This document shows, piece after piece, positions 10,037-17,417 of a DNA stretch of 64,000 bases. Numbering within the stretch: the first letter of the stretch is position 1; every line of letters starts with the position of its first letter. This stretch comes from Candidatus Azobacteroides sp. (GTDB lineage Bacteria; Bacteroidota; Bacteroidia; Bacteroidales; WRGA01), in the NCBI GenBank assembly GCA_021201815.1, contig JAJQEC010000080.1:1-64000 (forward strand), given 5' to 3'. The notes beneath the pieces are model-generated. The model was given only the letters and a program-made list of their open reading frames with translations, was not told where the DNA came from and did not search any database. Both the position numbers and the translations under genes were made by a program.

Positions 10037-10089
10037 ATTGGATAGAGGCTTTAATTAAATGTGTCGGATTCTTTTTTATCTCTTGTAAT

Positions 10090-10959
10090 ATGAAATCTTT
10101 TCCGCAATATACTTTTTTCAGATCCAAATATGGAGAAGAACTTCTTATTGATGTGGTTGAACTGAAAGATATTAAAAAGTATTTATTCGACATACAGGTT
10201 CATTCTTTAACTTATTACGATATTACTTTTATTACAGAAGGAAGCGGATTTTTCCATATTGATGACAGAAAGTATGAAATTTGTCCGGGTGATATTATTT
10301 TTTCTGTTCCCGGGGAAGTTCGTTGTTGGGATATTTATAGCATTCAGAATGGATATGCCCTGATTTTTGAAGAAGAGTTCCTCCTTTCTTTTTTTAAGGA
10401 TCCTGCTTTTATACGCCGGCTTTCTTATTTCCGCCCGGAAGCTGAACGGAAAATGACACTTGCCGGAAAAGCAAGAACAGAGATTTTGCCATTGCTCGGA
10501 ACAATTCGGCAAGAAATAGAAATTTATCAGCCGCAGCATGAACATATTCTTCGTGCTGTTTTATATGAAGTGCTGATGCGAATAGATCGTGCATATAAAC
10601 AATATGGACCTCCTCTCCCACTCCATGCTGAAAAAGCTTTTAGCAGGCACATGAACAGGTTTGCAAGTTTATTGGATAAAGAGTGGTCCTCTCACCGGGA
10701 TGTGGCGTATTACGCGGATAAACTTTGTCTTACTACCGGCTATTTAAATGAAATAGTAAATCAGGTTTATGGAGTGAGTGCAAAGAAATATATCCGGCAA
10801 AGAGTGATGCAGGAAGCAAAGAAATTGTTGAAATATACCTCATTGCCTATCGTGGAAATATCTGAACGGCTGAATTTCAATACGGATTCTTATTTTATTC
10901 GTTATTTTCGGGAGTACGAAGGAGTAACGCCTTTGAAATATCGTAATCAAAAAGAGTAA
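10090..10959 (+). CDS. AraC-family transcriptional regulator
   Basis: The 289-residue protein has an N-terminal cupin-like sensor domain (residues 30-110, with a HIDDRKYEICPGDIIFSVPGE type hairpin) and a C-terminal double helix-turn-helix of the AraC/XylS family at about 195-285, including TGYLNEIVNQVYGVSAKKYI and the second HTH ending with the FIRYFREYEGVTPLKYR signature. The start at 10090 is preferred because an earlier in-frame ATG lies inside the ftsW terminator. It interrupts the position where murG normally follows. The next gene, a SnoaL-like protein on the same strand, has its own -7 box and is a plausible target; the inducer is unknown. Confidence 0.85.
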   Translation: MKSFPQYTFFRSKYGEELLIDVVELKDIKKYLFDIQVHSLTYYDITFITEGSGFFHIDDRKYEICPGDIIFSVPGEVRCWDIYSIQNGYALIFEEEFLLSFFKDPAFIRRLSYFRPEAERKMTLAGKARTEILPLLGTIRQEIEIYQPQHEHILRAVLYEVLMRIDRAYKQYGPPLPLHAEKAFSRHMNRFASLLDKEWSSHRDVAYYADKLCLTTGYLNEIVNQVYGVSAKKYIRQRVMQEAKKLLKYTSLPIVEISERLNFNTDSYFIRYFREYEGVTPLKYRNQKE

Positions 10960-11020
10960 AAACCCCGGAAAGTATTATTTTTCCCTTTCTTTTTGTCATT
11001 CTCCGTATTTAACCGCAAGT

Positions 11021-11028
11021 TATTTTTG
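11021..11028 (+). promoter_or_regulatory. Candidate -7 box for the SnoaL-like gene
   Basis: TATTTTTG matches TAnnTTTG and ends 31 bases before the start of the next gene. A TTTG at 10992-10995 is 25 bases upstream, slightly beyond the usual 19-21 spacing, which might fit an activator-dependent promoter. Confidence 0.4.
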
Positions 11029-11059
11029 TATTGTATTACTAATAAATGAAATAACATGT

Positions 11060-11467
11060 ATGGAACGAAAAGAAATTGCTGCTAAGATTATCGAACTTGA
11101 AGTCGCTGCATTGGAAGAATGGAATAAAGGCAATCCCACTCCTTTTCTGGATTTATTATCAGCAGATATCACTTACGTTGATCCTTTGCAGGAGAATCGG
11201 ATCGATGGCTTTGCCCGTATGAAAGATTTTTATGAAGGACTAAGAGGGCAAGTGAATGTCAGCCATTATGAAATGATTGATCCTGTGGTGCAGATAAATG
11301 CCAATGTGGCGGTGTTATCTTACCGGCTGGATTCTTATTCCGGAGATATTCTTTATAAATGGAATTGTACGGAGGTGTATTGTCAGGATGCAGATAATCG
11401 ATGGAGAATTATTCATACCCACTGGTCGTTTGTAAGGCCTATGGAGATAAAAAAGGAAATACGTTAA
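11060..11467 (+). CDS. SnoaL/NTF2-like (DUF4440-type) protein
   Basis: This 135-residue cytoplasmic protein has the cone-like alpha+beta plan of the NTF2/SnoaL superfamily: an N-terminal helix pair (residues 1-30), the motif FLDLLSADITYVDP near 26-40, and a strand run VAVLSYRLDSYSGD...WRIIHTHWSFV to the end. Members range from small hydrolases and isomerases to ligand-binding proteins; nothing here fixes the substrate. It follows the AraC-family gene by 100 bases on the same strand with its own promoter box, which suggests that it is regulated by that protein. Immediately downstream a block of tandem repeats begins. Confidence 0.7.
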   Translation: MERKEIAAKIIELEVAALEEWNKGNPTPFLDLLSADITYVDPLQENRIDGFARMKDFYEGLRGQVNVSHYEMIDPVVQINANVAVLSYRLDSYSGDILYKWNCTEVYCQDADNRWRIIHTHWSFVRPMEIKKEIR

Positions 11468-11471
11468 CAAG

Positions 11472-11929
11472 ACCGTGGGTTGAGAACAATTGGTAAATGT
11501 GCTAATGTGCCAATGTGCCAATAAGATAATAAGATAATATACTATTATGTGTATAGCTAATCTTATCAATAAGCCACGTAGTGGCGTCATATCACTAGCC
11601 GTGCTGCCTCAGCCCACGGTCCTCAAATTGACAATATTGGTTAATTGCTAATATGCTAATATGCCAATGTGCCAATGAGATAATAAGATAATAAGGGAAT
11701 ATCCTATTTATGTGTATAGCTATCTCATCAATAAGCCACGTAGTGGCGTCATATCACTAGCCGTGCTGCCTCAGCTCACGGTCTTCAAATTGACAATATT
11801 GGTTAATTGCTAATATGCTAATGTGCCAATGAGATAATAAGGGAATATCCTATTTATGTGTATAGCTATCTCATCAACAAGCCACGTAGTGGCGCCATAT
11901 TATTAGCCGTGCTGCCTCAGCTCACGGCT
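11472..11929. repeat. Three tandem copies of a REP-like hairpin element
   Basis: Three consecutive units of about 150-160 bases (11472-11620, 11621-11782, 11783-11929) share the order: CAATATTGGTTAATTGCTAA-like AT-rich start, an arm pair, the imperfect palindrome GCCACGTAGTGGC (11573, 11735, 11881) and AGCCGTG...CACGG(C)T. The central arms read ATAAGAT/ATCTTAT in copy 1 but ATGAGAT/ATCTCAT in copies 2 and 3, a compensatory change. Related copies lie at 13613-13758 (inverted) and 14281-14330. No gene is seen. The unit resembles REP/BIME elements mobilised by RAYT transposases. Confidence 0.85.
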
Positions 11930-12027
11930 TAAATTAACGACTTTTTTACTAGACAAATATAACTTTCCGATTGGCTGAAGTGCAAAATAAATGCGGATAA
12001 TAAAATTCATTTTTTGAGAGTTTCTTT

Positions 12028-12035
12028 TATCTTTG
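12028..12035 (+). promoter_or_regulatory. Candidate -7 box for DUF4494-yggS
   Basis: TATCTTTG matches TAnnTTTG and lies 81 bases before the DUF4494 start. The best upstream TTG is only about 11 bases away, so the -33 element is not convincing. Confidence 0.4.
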
Positions 12036-12116
12036 TATAGAATTTCTGCAGTTGAAATCTATCGGTTCCAAGCAGGATACACACCTTTTGACAATCAATA
12101 AAATAAACATATAAAA

Positions 12117-12794
12117 ATGAATAACTGGTTTGAATGTAAGGTTCGTTACGAAAAAACGATGGAAAATGGAATGTTGAAAAAAGTAACAGAGCCTTATCTG
12201 GTAGATGCGTTGTCTTTTACGGAAGCAGAAGCGAGAATCATTAAGGAAATTACACCGTTTATTTCAGGGGAATTTACCGTATCCGATATTAAACGGGCAA
12301 AATACACGGAGATTTTTGAAGATCCGACGGGGGACAGATGGTACCGGTGCAAGGTTTTGTTTATCACATTGGATGAGAAAAGCGGTGCAGAGAAAAAAAC
12401 AGCCTGTAGCATGCTGGTTCAGGCGCCGGATATTAATGTCGCCCTGCAAAATCTGATAAAAGGAATGCAGGGAACAATGGCGGATTACCAGATTGCTGCT
12501 ATAACTGAAACTCCTCTTATGGATGTGTTGCCGTATGCGGCAATGGAAGAGGAGACCAAACCGGTCACTTCCGTGGGTATCGGTGAAGAAAGGATTCAGG
12601 AAATTCTGAAAGAAAGTCCGGTAGAAGAAGTACAGCCGACAGAGCTTCAGCAGGAAGATGGTACAGATCTGCAAGAGGAATTCTCAGTGGAAATCGACGA
12701 AGAAGATTCAGCGGTTGAGGAATTTGTTGCCATAGAAGAACCCGAGTTGGCGGAAGAAGAAATCAGTGAAGAAATTCCGGAAGAAGAAATTTAA
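12117..12794 (+). CDS. DUF4494 domain protein with acidic C-terminal tail
   Basis: This 225-residue protein matches the Bacteroidota family DUF4494 by its start (NNWFECKVRYEKTMENG) and by the sequence VDALSFTEAEARI near 30. The domain, about 1-140, repeats a strand pattern in which WFECKVRY and WYRCKVLF are similar. From about 145 onward the protein is dominated by Glu (more than a third of residues) and is probably disordered. Function is unknown. It sits two bases ahead of the YggS-like gene, so the two are surely co-transcribed; this pairing suggests a housekeeping role linked to PLP or amino-acid metabolism, which is inference only. Confidence 0.8.
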   Translation: MNNWFECKVRYEKTMENGMLKKVTEPYLVDALSFTEAEARIIKEITPFISGEFTVSDIKRAKYTEIFEDPTGDRWYRCKVLFITLDEKSGAEKKTACSMLVQAPDINVALQNLIKGMQGTMADYQIAAITETPLMDVLPYAAMEEETKPVTSVGIGEERIQEILKESPVEEVQPTELQQEDGTDLQEEFSVEIDEEDSAVEEFVAIEEPELAEEEISEEIPEEEI

Positions 12795-12796
12795 AA

Positions 12797-13465
12797 ATGA
12801 CAATTGCAGAGAATATTCTTGCCATAAAAAAAACGTTGCCGGAATCAGTTAACCTGGTAGCTGTTTCCAAGTTTCATCCTGTGGAAGCTATCGAAGAAGC
12901 TTACCAGGGAGGGCAACGGATATTCGGAGAAAGTAAAGCGCAGGAACTCCAGAAAAAAGCCGTTATCCTTCCGAAAGATATTGAATGGCATTTTATCGGA
13001 CATTTGCAAACCAATAAGGTAAAGTATATTGCACCGTTTGTTTCTTTAATTCATAGTATGGATAGCGTTAAATTATTGGAGGAAGTAAATAAACAAGAGC
13101 AAAAACATTCCCGTGTCGTTCCCTGTCTTTTGCAGATTCATATTGCTGAAGAAGAAACAAAATTCGGACTGGATATGGAAGAATGCCGGAATCTGCTTTC
13201 TTCAACAGCATTCGGTAACTTTTCTAATATAGCTGTACATGGTTTAATGGGAATGGCAACTTTTACGGATAATGAAGAACAGATCCGGAAAGAATTCAGG
13301 CAGTTACGTACCTTTTTTAACGATATAAAGAAACAATTTTTTTTGAATAATGATAATTTTAATATCCTTTCTATGGGAATGTCCGATGATTATCCTGTAG
13401 CAGTAGAGGAAGGCAGTACGATGATTCGTGTAGGAAGCCGTATTTTCGGGGAAAGACACTACTAA
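12797..13465 (+). CDS. YggS/PLPBP-family pyridoxal phosphate-binding protein
   Basis: A 222-residue single-domain PLP protein of the YggS/PROSC family, related to the alanine racemase N-terminal barrel. These proteins buffer PLP and affect amino- and keto-acid homeostasis. The PLP lysine is in LVAVSKFHP at residue 25; other family motifs are FGESKAQEL, WHFIGHLQTNKVKYI near 72, HGLMGMAT near 150 and the phosphate-binding SMGMSDDYPVAVEEGSTMIRVGSRIFG at the C-terminus (GSRIFG replaces the commoner GTAIFG). Starts two bases after DUF4494 and ends about 85 bases before a very strong hairpin terminator. Confidence 0.92.
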   Translation: MTIAENILAIKKTLPESVNLVAVSKFHPVEAIEEAYQGGQRIFGESKAQELQKKAVILPKDIEWHFIGHLQTNKVKYIAPFVSLIHSMDSVKLLEEVNKQEQKHSRVVPCLLQIHIAEEETKFGLDMEECRNLLSSTAFGNFSNIAVHGLMGMATFTDNEEQIRKEFRQLRTFFNDIKKQFFLNNDNFNILSMGMSDDYPVAVEEGSTMIRVGSRIFGERHY

Positions 13466-13550
13466 TGGAAGTAAGAATTTATATCTAAGCGCCTGAGAAA
13501 GCTAGATTAGTTATTAGAATAATAGAAGACCGTCTTACGCTCCATTCATA

Positions 13551-13600
13551 AAATTATCCCGTTTTTGAAATAGTTGTTCAAAGACGGGATAATTTTTTGT
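13551..13600 (+). terminator. Terminator after yggS
   Basis: The arms 13551-13569 and 13577-13595 form a 19-pair stem with one G-U pair and a 7-base loop, centred on ATTATCCCGT/ACGGGATAAT, followed by TTTTTT. It closes the DUF4494-yggS operon and lies directly before the inverted REP-like copy. Confidence 0.85.
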
Positions 13601-13612
13601 TATTTTATCAGT

Positions 13613-13758
13613 GCCGTGGGCGGAGGCCTCACGGCTAATTACATGGCGCCACTCCGTGGCTTGCTGATAAGATTAGCCAGGCACATATGAATATATTCCT
13701 ACATTATATTATTCCCCTATTCTCATATTATCACATTGGCATGTTGACATATTGACCA
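13613..13758 (-). repeat. REP-like element, inverted copy
   Basis: Read on the minus strand this segment repeats the plan of the units at 11.5-11.9 kb: CCAATGTG-type AT-rich start, TAATCTTATCAGCAAGCCAC, the palindrome GCCACGGAGTGGC (13648-13660) and AGCCGTG...CACGGC (13613-13635). It stands immediately before the RAYT remnant, as REP copies often flank their transposase gene. Confidence 0.75.
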
Positions 13759-13780
13759 AGGGTGTGAAGCCAATGCCGTC

Positions 13781-13927
13781 AATTTAAGGAAAAAATTTCA
13801 GTGGAGAACCTCCGGATGGGTGGAATTTGCAGCAGACTATTTATATTCCGGTGCAGGATACTATGCGAGCAAAGAAGGGCTACTGGAAATTATAAAAGAA
13901 ATAAGGCCCATAGAAAAAAAGGTGTAA
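13781..13927 (+). pseudogene. C-terminal remnant of a REP-associated tyrosine transposase (RAYT, IS200-like)
   Basis: In the frame ending at the TAA of 13925-13927 the translation is SGWVEFAADYLYSGAGYYAS followed by KEGLLEIIKEIRPIEKKV. This matches the conserved C-terminus of RAYT/TnpA_REP proteins (NPVRSGWVE...DYxYSSARDYA...GLLE). Upstream of residue SGWV the frame is unrecognisable (NLRKKFQWRT), so only about 38 residues of a protein normally ~180-230 long survive; the HUH and catalytic tyrosine motifs are gone. It has no start and lies between an inverted REP-like copy and a hairpin cluster. It is too short for standard gene callers. Confidence 0.7.
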
Positions 13928-13987
13928 AAGGTATCTTACATAAAGAAGGGAAGCATATGCCGGCCGGAGGCCTGCTTTTAGTTTCGA

Positions 13988-14170
13988 CGTAGCGAGACGC
14001 TACGCCGAACAAGGGGCAGCACTCTGTAGGAGTGCCGGAGACAACCATGGGCTTTCCCGGTTGTTGTACATGTATGATCTGGTACTGCGCTGCAGTGCGA
14101 TGGTGCGTGTGGCCTCCTTTGACCATGGGTTCACACCCATGGCTACGAAGCTGTGACTGCTCTGCAGTCA
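13988..14170. repeat. Row of six REP-type hairpins
   Basis: Six short perfect stem-loops follow one another: CGTAGCG/CGCTACG (13988-14004), GCACTC/GAGTGC (14019-14035), ACAACC/GGTTGT with an inner GGG/CCC (14041-14064), ACTGC/GCAGT (14084-14096), CCATGGGT/ACCCATGG (14123-14142) and TGACTGC/GCAGTCA (14154-14170). Loops are mostly 3-5 bases. The stretch is clearly richer in G+C than its AT-rich surroundings and contains no credible gene. Such arrays sit next to RAYT genes in several phyla. Confidence 0.75.
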
Positions 14171-14280
14171 GAAAGGAATCAGTCACGGAAAGCGATCTGA
14201 CAAAAGGAGGACAGCCCTAAGTTGACGACATTGGGGCTCAACTCATGTAAAAATAGCAATGTCCTACCAAAAACGCTTCA

Positions 14281-14330
14281 GAGCCACGGAGTGGCGCCAT
14301 GTAATTAGCCGTGTTACCTCAGCCCACGGT
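14281..14330 (+). repeat. REP-like element, partial direct copy
   Basis: GAGCCACGGAGTGGCGCCAT followed by GTAATTAGCCGTGTTACCTC and AGCCCACGGT repeats the 3' half of the units at 11.5-11.9 kb. The AT-rich 5' half is missing. With the inverted copy at 13613-13758 it brackets the RAYT remnant and hairpin row. Confidence 0.75.
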
Positions 14331-14393
14331 ATAATTTATTTTAAGTTAAATAATATAATAAGATAACTAAATACAAAAAGAAAGAAAAAAAGA

Positions 14394-14520
14394 CAAAAGC
14401 GCATCCGGATTTTTCAAAAGCGGATGCGGATTTTTTAAAAGCGCATCCGCTTTCATAGCAATTTTCACTCCGCTTTTCAAAAAAGTTGAGGCGCTTTTTT
14501 GAAATCCGGATGCGCTTTTT
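14394..14520. repeat. GCGCATCCGG multi-arm inverted repeat
   Basis: AAAAGCGCATCCGGATTT (14395-14412) is perfectly complementary to AAATCCGGATGCGCTTTT (14502-14519). Between them AAAGCGGATGCG (14417-14428) pairs with CGCATCCGCTTT (14442-14453), and AAAAAAG (14479-14485) with CTTTTTT (14494-14500), giving a three-stem cloverleaf-like fold. Three 21-24-base near-tandem units of the form AAAAGCGCATCCGGA make up the left half. It has no coding potential. It could be an RNA, a protein-binding palindrome array or a non-autonomous element. Confidence 0.75.
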
Positions 14521-14530
14521 GAGAAAAATA

Positions 14531-15064
14531 CAAGGAAAATAAGGGAAAAAATAAGGTCAGAATATGTCTATAGAAAGACTAAAAGGGAAAATAACGCGGC
14601 AAAAAAAGGACAATGAACCTGCTCTCTTCTTTTTGAAGAATACATAATCCCTGTATGAAAAGGAGGAAAAAGAAAAGAGGAAGCCAGCAGAAAAGTTGTT
14701 TTGTAAAATTTTGTACAAAAATTCCGGATGATTATAATTGGACAAAGCAGCCTTTTTTTGCAAAAGTAAAAGTCCTCTTCCTATTTTTCCTTCCTGAAAG
14801 AAGAAAAAGAAAGAAACCCCCGCAAAAATAAAAAAGATGGGTATGTATAATATGTATAAAATAGCCGTCATCTATCTAATTTCGTCTCTTGTACTTTTTC
14901 AAAGATACAACATAAATAAGCAAAAGTCAAGTCCCGGAAGAAAAAAAAACACCGGTCTGTTTTTTTCTGACATATCGGTTATCAGGGAAAGCATTCTTTC
15001 TTCCCGGGCTGACTTTTAATTTACGGCAGATAAAAGAAAGGCTACTCCGGCTAACCGCATGTAT
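14531..15064. other. AT-rich intergenic stretch, no gene seen
   Basis: About 530 bases of A-rich and T-rich low-complexity sequence. Open frames here encode only Phe/Lys-rich strings and are not supported. No promoter or RNA gene was recognised. Confidence 0.5.
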
Positions 15065-15129
15065 TTTACTAAATAAAACAATGCCTATCACTTTTTATAA
15101 GGGTAACAGGCATTGTTTTATTTAGTAAA
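15065..15129. terminator. Bidirectional terminator after tatC
   Basis: A perfect 22-base inverted repeat, left arm 15065-15086 (core AACAATGCCT) and right arm 15108-15129 (core AGGCATTGTT), with a 21-base loop. Both arms end in T- or A-rich tracts, so it can terminate transcription in either direction. It lies 55 bases beyond the tatC stop, which reads from the minus strand. Confidence 0.8.
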
Positions 15130-15183
15130 TTGTCCTTCTCTAAGTTTTCTTTTTAAGGGACTTATTATATAAAGAATTTGCAT

Positions 15184-16026
15184 TTACATTTTTCCTGTAT
15201 GTACAAGTTCATTATTTTCCTCTTCCTCCGGTTCTTCAATAGGTGCCGGTTTTACAAAAAGACTACTGAGTTCCCACAACATATATAACGGGAAAAAAAC
15301 AACCGCTAATGTAAAAGGATCTCCGGAAGGAGTAATAATGGCTGCTGCTACTAATAATCCGGTGATTGCGTGCCTTCTGTATTTTTTGAAAAAAGACCTG
15401 TTCAGAAGCCCTAATTGAGATAATAACCAGGAAATAAGGGGGAGTTCGAAAACTACTCCCATGATAAAAATAAGCATCAGGAAATTGTCCATGTAAGAAT
15501 CCAGTGAAATCTGGTTTGTAATCATCTCACTTAGCTGGTAAGTTGCGAGAAAACGGAATGTCATGGGAAAAACCAATGCATATCCCATAAAGCATCCGAT
15601 AAAAAACATCACCGTACCGAATGCAAAGACCAGTTTCATGCTTTTTTTCTCTTCAGCATACAAGGCGGGTTTTACAAAACGCCAGATTTCGAATGCCAGA
15701 TAAGGGAATGTAAGGATAAGCGCCAGCCAGAAAGAGGTACTCATGTGCCTGAAAAATTGTGATGCCATTTTAATGTTGATGATATCAACTTGAAAAGTAT
15801 CATCGCAAAAATCCGGAAAAAAAGGGATCGCAGAAGTTACTTTACATAAATATTTATAAAGGAAAAAATCAGATCTTGTAGGCGCCATCACCACACTGTC
15901 GTATAAATCCGGCATCCATATAAATCCGAGAATTGCAAATATAAATAAAGCAACTATACATCTCACTAATGTCCATCTAAGATCTTCCAAATGATCCCAG
16001 AAAGACATCTTCTCATTTTCACCCAT
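15184..16026 (-). CDS. tatC: Sec-independent protein translocase TatC
   Basis: The 280-residue polytopic protein is the signal-recognition core of the twin-arginine translocase. It begins with the conserved cytoplasmic motif MSFWDHLEDLRWTLVR (residues 7-22), has six predicted membrane spans, and holds the family's ALYAEEKKSMKLVFAFGTVMFF region near 140-160 and PSGDPFTLAVVFFPLYMLWE near 235-255. A periplasmic loop of about 45 residues between the first two helices is longer than in E. coli, as usual for Bacteroidota. The C-terminal tail is acidic. It follows tatA by 25 bases, making a tatAC operon. Confidence 0.95.
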   Translation of the reverse strand: MGENEKMSFWDHLEDLRWTLVRCIVALFIFAILGFIWMPDLYDSVVMAPTRSDFFLYKYLCKVTSAIPFFPDFCDDTFQVDIINIKMASQFFRHMSTSFWLALILTFPYLAFEIWRFVKPALYAEEKKSMKLVFAFGTVMFFIGCFMGYALVFPMTFRFLATYQLSEMITNQISLDSYMDNFLMLIFIMGVVFELPLISWLLSQLGLLNRSFFKKYRRHAITGLLVAAAIITPSGDPFTLAVVFFPLYMLWELSSLFVKPAPIEEPEEEENNELVHTGKM

Positions 16027-16051
16027 AGGAACGTTCTGTTTCTTTCGTTTC

Positions 16052-16246
16052 TTATTGGTTATTGGTATTGTTTCCTTCTATTTCGTCTTCAATTCCTTTT
16101 ACTCCTTCTTTAAAGCTCTTGATTCCTTTTCCAAGTCCTTTCATCAGTTCAGGAATTTTTTTACCGCCGAAAAGCAATAAAACAACGATGGCTATAATAA
16201 CAATTTCACCTGTTCCCAGGTTACCTAAAAATAATAATGTGTTCAT
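16052..16246 (-). CDS. tatA: Twin-arginine translocase subunit TatA
   Basis: A 64-residue protein with the TatA plan: N-terminal hydrophobic helix (residues 3-25), the [20 protein letters not shown] hinge plus amphipathic helix, and a short charged tail rich in Glu and Asn. TatA oligomers form the translocation site around TatBC. No tatB is present nearby, so a minimal TatAC system is likely, as in many Bacteroidota. A TATTTTTG box lies about 60 bases upstream. A Tat-signal oxidoreductase is encoded 2.2 kb away on the same strand. Confidence 0.93.
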   Translation of the reverse strand: MNTLLFLGNLGTGEIVIIAIVVLLLFGGKKIPELMKGLGKGIKSFKEGVKGIEDEIEGNNTNNQ

Positions 16247-16305
16247 GATTTACTTTTTTTATGTGTAAAATGGTTGTGTGAATTTTCATCTGAAATTCTG
16301 TCATA

Positions 16306-16313
16306 CAAAAATA
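16306..16313 (-). promoter_or_regulatory. Candidate -7 box for tatAC
   Basis: On the minus strand this reads TATTTTTG, an exact TAnnTTTG match, 60 bases before the tatA start. No TTG is found at the expected distance further upstream. Confidence 0.4.
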
Positions 16314-16406
16314 ACGAATAAAAGACAGAAAGCGTATGCTTTTCGTATTAATTATCGAATTATTTTACAACCCTTCCGGTATGAAATGGAAATGTGCTTA
16401 AAAATA

Positions 16407-16432
16407 AACAGACCTTGAAGGCAAGGTCTGTT
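16407..16432 (-). terminator. Terminator of the sugar oxidoreductase operon
   Basis: AACAGACCTTG (16407-16417), loop AAGG and CAAGGTCTGTT (16422-16432) form an 11-pair hairpin just beyond the stop of the TIM-barrel lipoprotein gene; on the minus strand TATTTTTAAG follows. Confidence 0.75.
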
Positions 16433-16442
16433 ATTTATTGTT

Positions 16443-17336
16443 TTACTTATCGTAACTTGCTTTAACAAGCGGGCAGTTCTGCAGGTATTCCAGACTCTTT
16501 TTTACACTTTCTTCAGGAGTAAAATTATACTGTTCTACTTCTACAATCAAGTGTTTGGTGCCTGCTACATCAGTATTCTTAAAGATAGCATCAAAACCGA
16601 CCATTCCACTTTGACCCAGTTCTTTATTGTCTTTGATATGTAATAAGGTAAAGCGACCCGGATATTTATTGAAATAGTCCACCGGACTTTGTCCGCCTCT
16701 GACTACCCAATAGACATCCATTTCATAAAAGACATATTCCGGATTTGTATTTTCAATCATGTAATCAAGCATTACCTGATCTTCTACCTTTTCGAATTCA
16801 TGTGCGTGATTATGATACCCGAATGACATTCCGTTTTCTTTACATCTTTTCCCTATTTCATTATAAAAATCGCAATAGCTTTTCAGATCTTTCAGTGTTT
16901 TAGGTACGTCCATCCATGGAGCTACAATGTATTTCATTCCGGCAGCTTTATGTGCCTGAATACATTCGTCCCACCATGTCAGGGTTTCTGAAAAATCACC
17001 GGAAGCCAGTTCTTTATCCGTAAGGTTTTTTGTTGTATGCGAAGATAAAACGGTCATTCCGGCATTTTCTATATCAGCCTTAAATTCTTCCGGCGTTCTA
17101 CCATAGAATTTGCCATCGCCATATCCGGCAGCTTCTATGGCTGTGTAGCCTATCTCGCCGGCTTTTTTAATGGTACCTGCATAATCTTTTGAAATATCAT
17201 CCCTTAAGGAATAAAGCTGGATTGCAATTTCTTTTTTCGGAGCATTTTCCTGTGTTTTGTCTTCTGTATTGGGATTGGAAGCACAGGAACAGATAAGAGC
17301 CAGGAAAATACCTGACAATAACATTGATTTTTTCAT
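16443..17336 (-). CDS. Sugar phosphate isomerase/epimerase-like TIM-barrel lipoprotein
   Basis: The 297-residue protein starts with a lipoprotein signal (MKKSMLLSGIFLALICSCAS, cysteine at about 19) and continues as a xylose-isomerase-like (AP endonuclease 2 superfamily) barrel. Recognisable parts are AIQLYSLRDDISKDYAGTI near 40, IGYTAIEAAGYGDGKFYG, FGYHNHAHEFEKV (metal-site His) near 175, and LLHIKDNKELGQSGMV followed by LIVEVEQY near 225-270. A longer start five codons upstream was rejected because it would precede the signal sequence with non-basic residues. It is the third gene of the operon. With the DUF1080 protein and the Gfo/Idh/MocA enzyme, it fits a 3-keto-sugar isomerase or lyase; the substrate is not visible. 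Confidence 0.8.
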   Translation of the reverse strand: MKKSMLLSGIFLALICSCASNPNTEDKTQENAPKKEIAIQLYSLRDDISKDYAGTIKKAGEIGYTAIEAAGYGDGKFYGRTPEEFKADIENAGMTVLSSHTTKNLTDKELASGDFSETLTWWDECIQAHKAAGMKYIVAPWMDVPKTLKDLKSYCDFYNEIGKRCKENGMSFGYHNHAHEFEKVEDQVMLDYMIENTNPEYVFYEMDVYWVVRGGQSPVDYFNKYPGRFTLLHIKDNKELGQSGMVGFDAIFKNTDVAGTKHLIVEVEQYNFTPEESVKKSLEYLQNCPLVKASYDK

Positions 17337-17417
17337 GGTTATATAAAACATTTAAATCAGATCCATGAATGAAGGAATGCATGGATCTGATTATATAATT
17401 TAGTTGTTAAGACTGTA

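Noticed and set aside
10024-10089. Upstream start of the AraC gene at 10024
   Set aside because: This ATG lies in the loop of the ftsW terminator; the ATG at 10090 gives a normal N-terminus.
11472-11929. Tandem repeats as a phage attachment site or integron
   Set aside because: No integrase, recombinase or phage gene is present in the window; structure fits REP-like hairpins.
13801-14220. Plus- and minus-strand frames of 62-98 codons in the hairpin region
   Set aside because: They run through palindromic REP-type hairpins, have Cys/Trp-rich unlikely composition and match nothing; the only protein-like signal is the RAYT C-terminus in a different frame.
14557-14871. 104-codon minus-strand frame
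   Set aside because: Low-complexity Phe/Ser/Lys translation of A- and T-rich sequence, no domain and no promoter.
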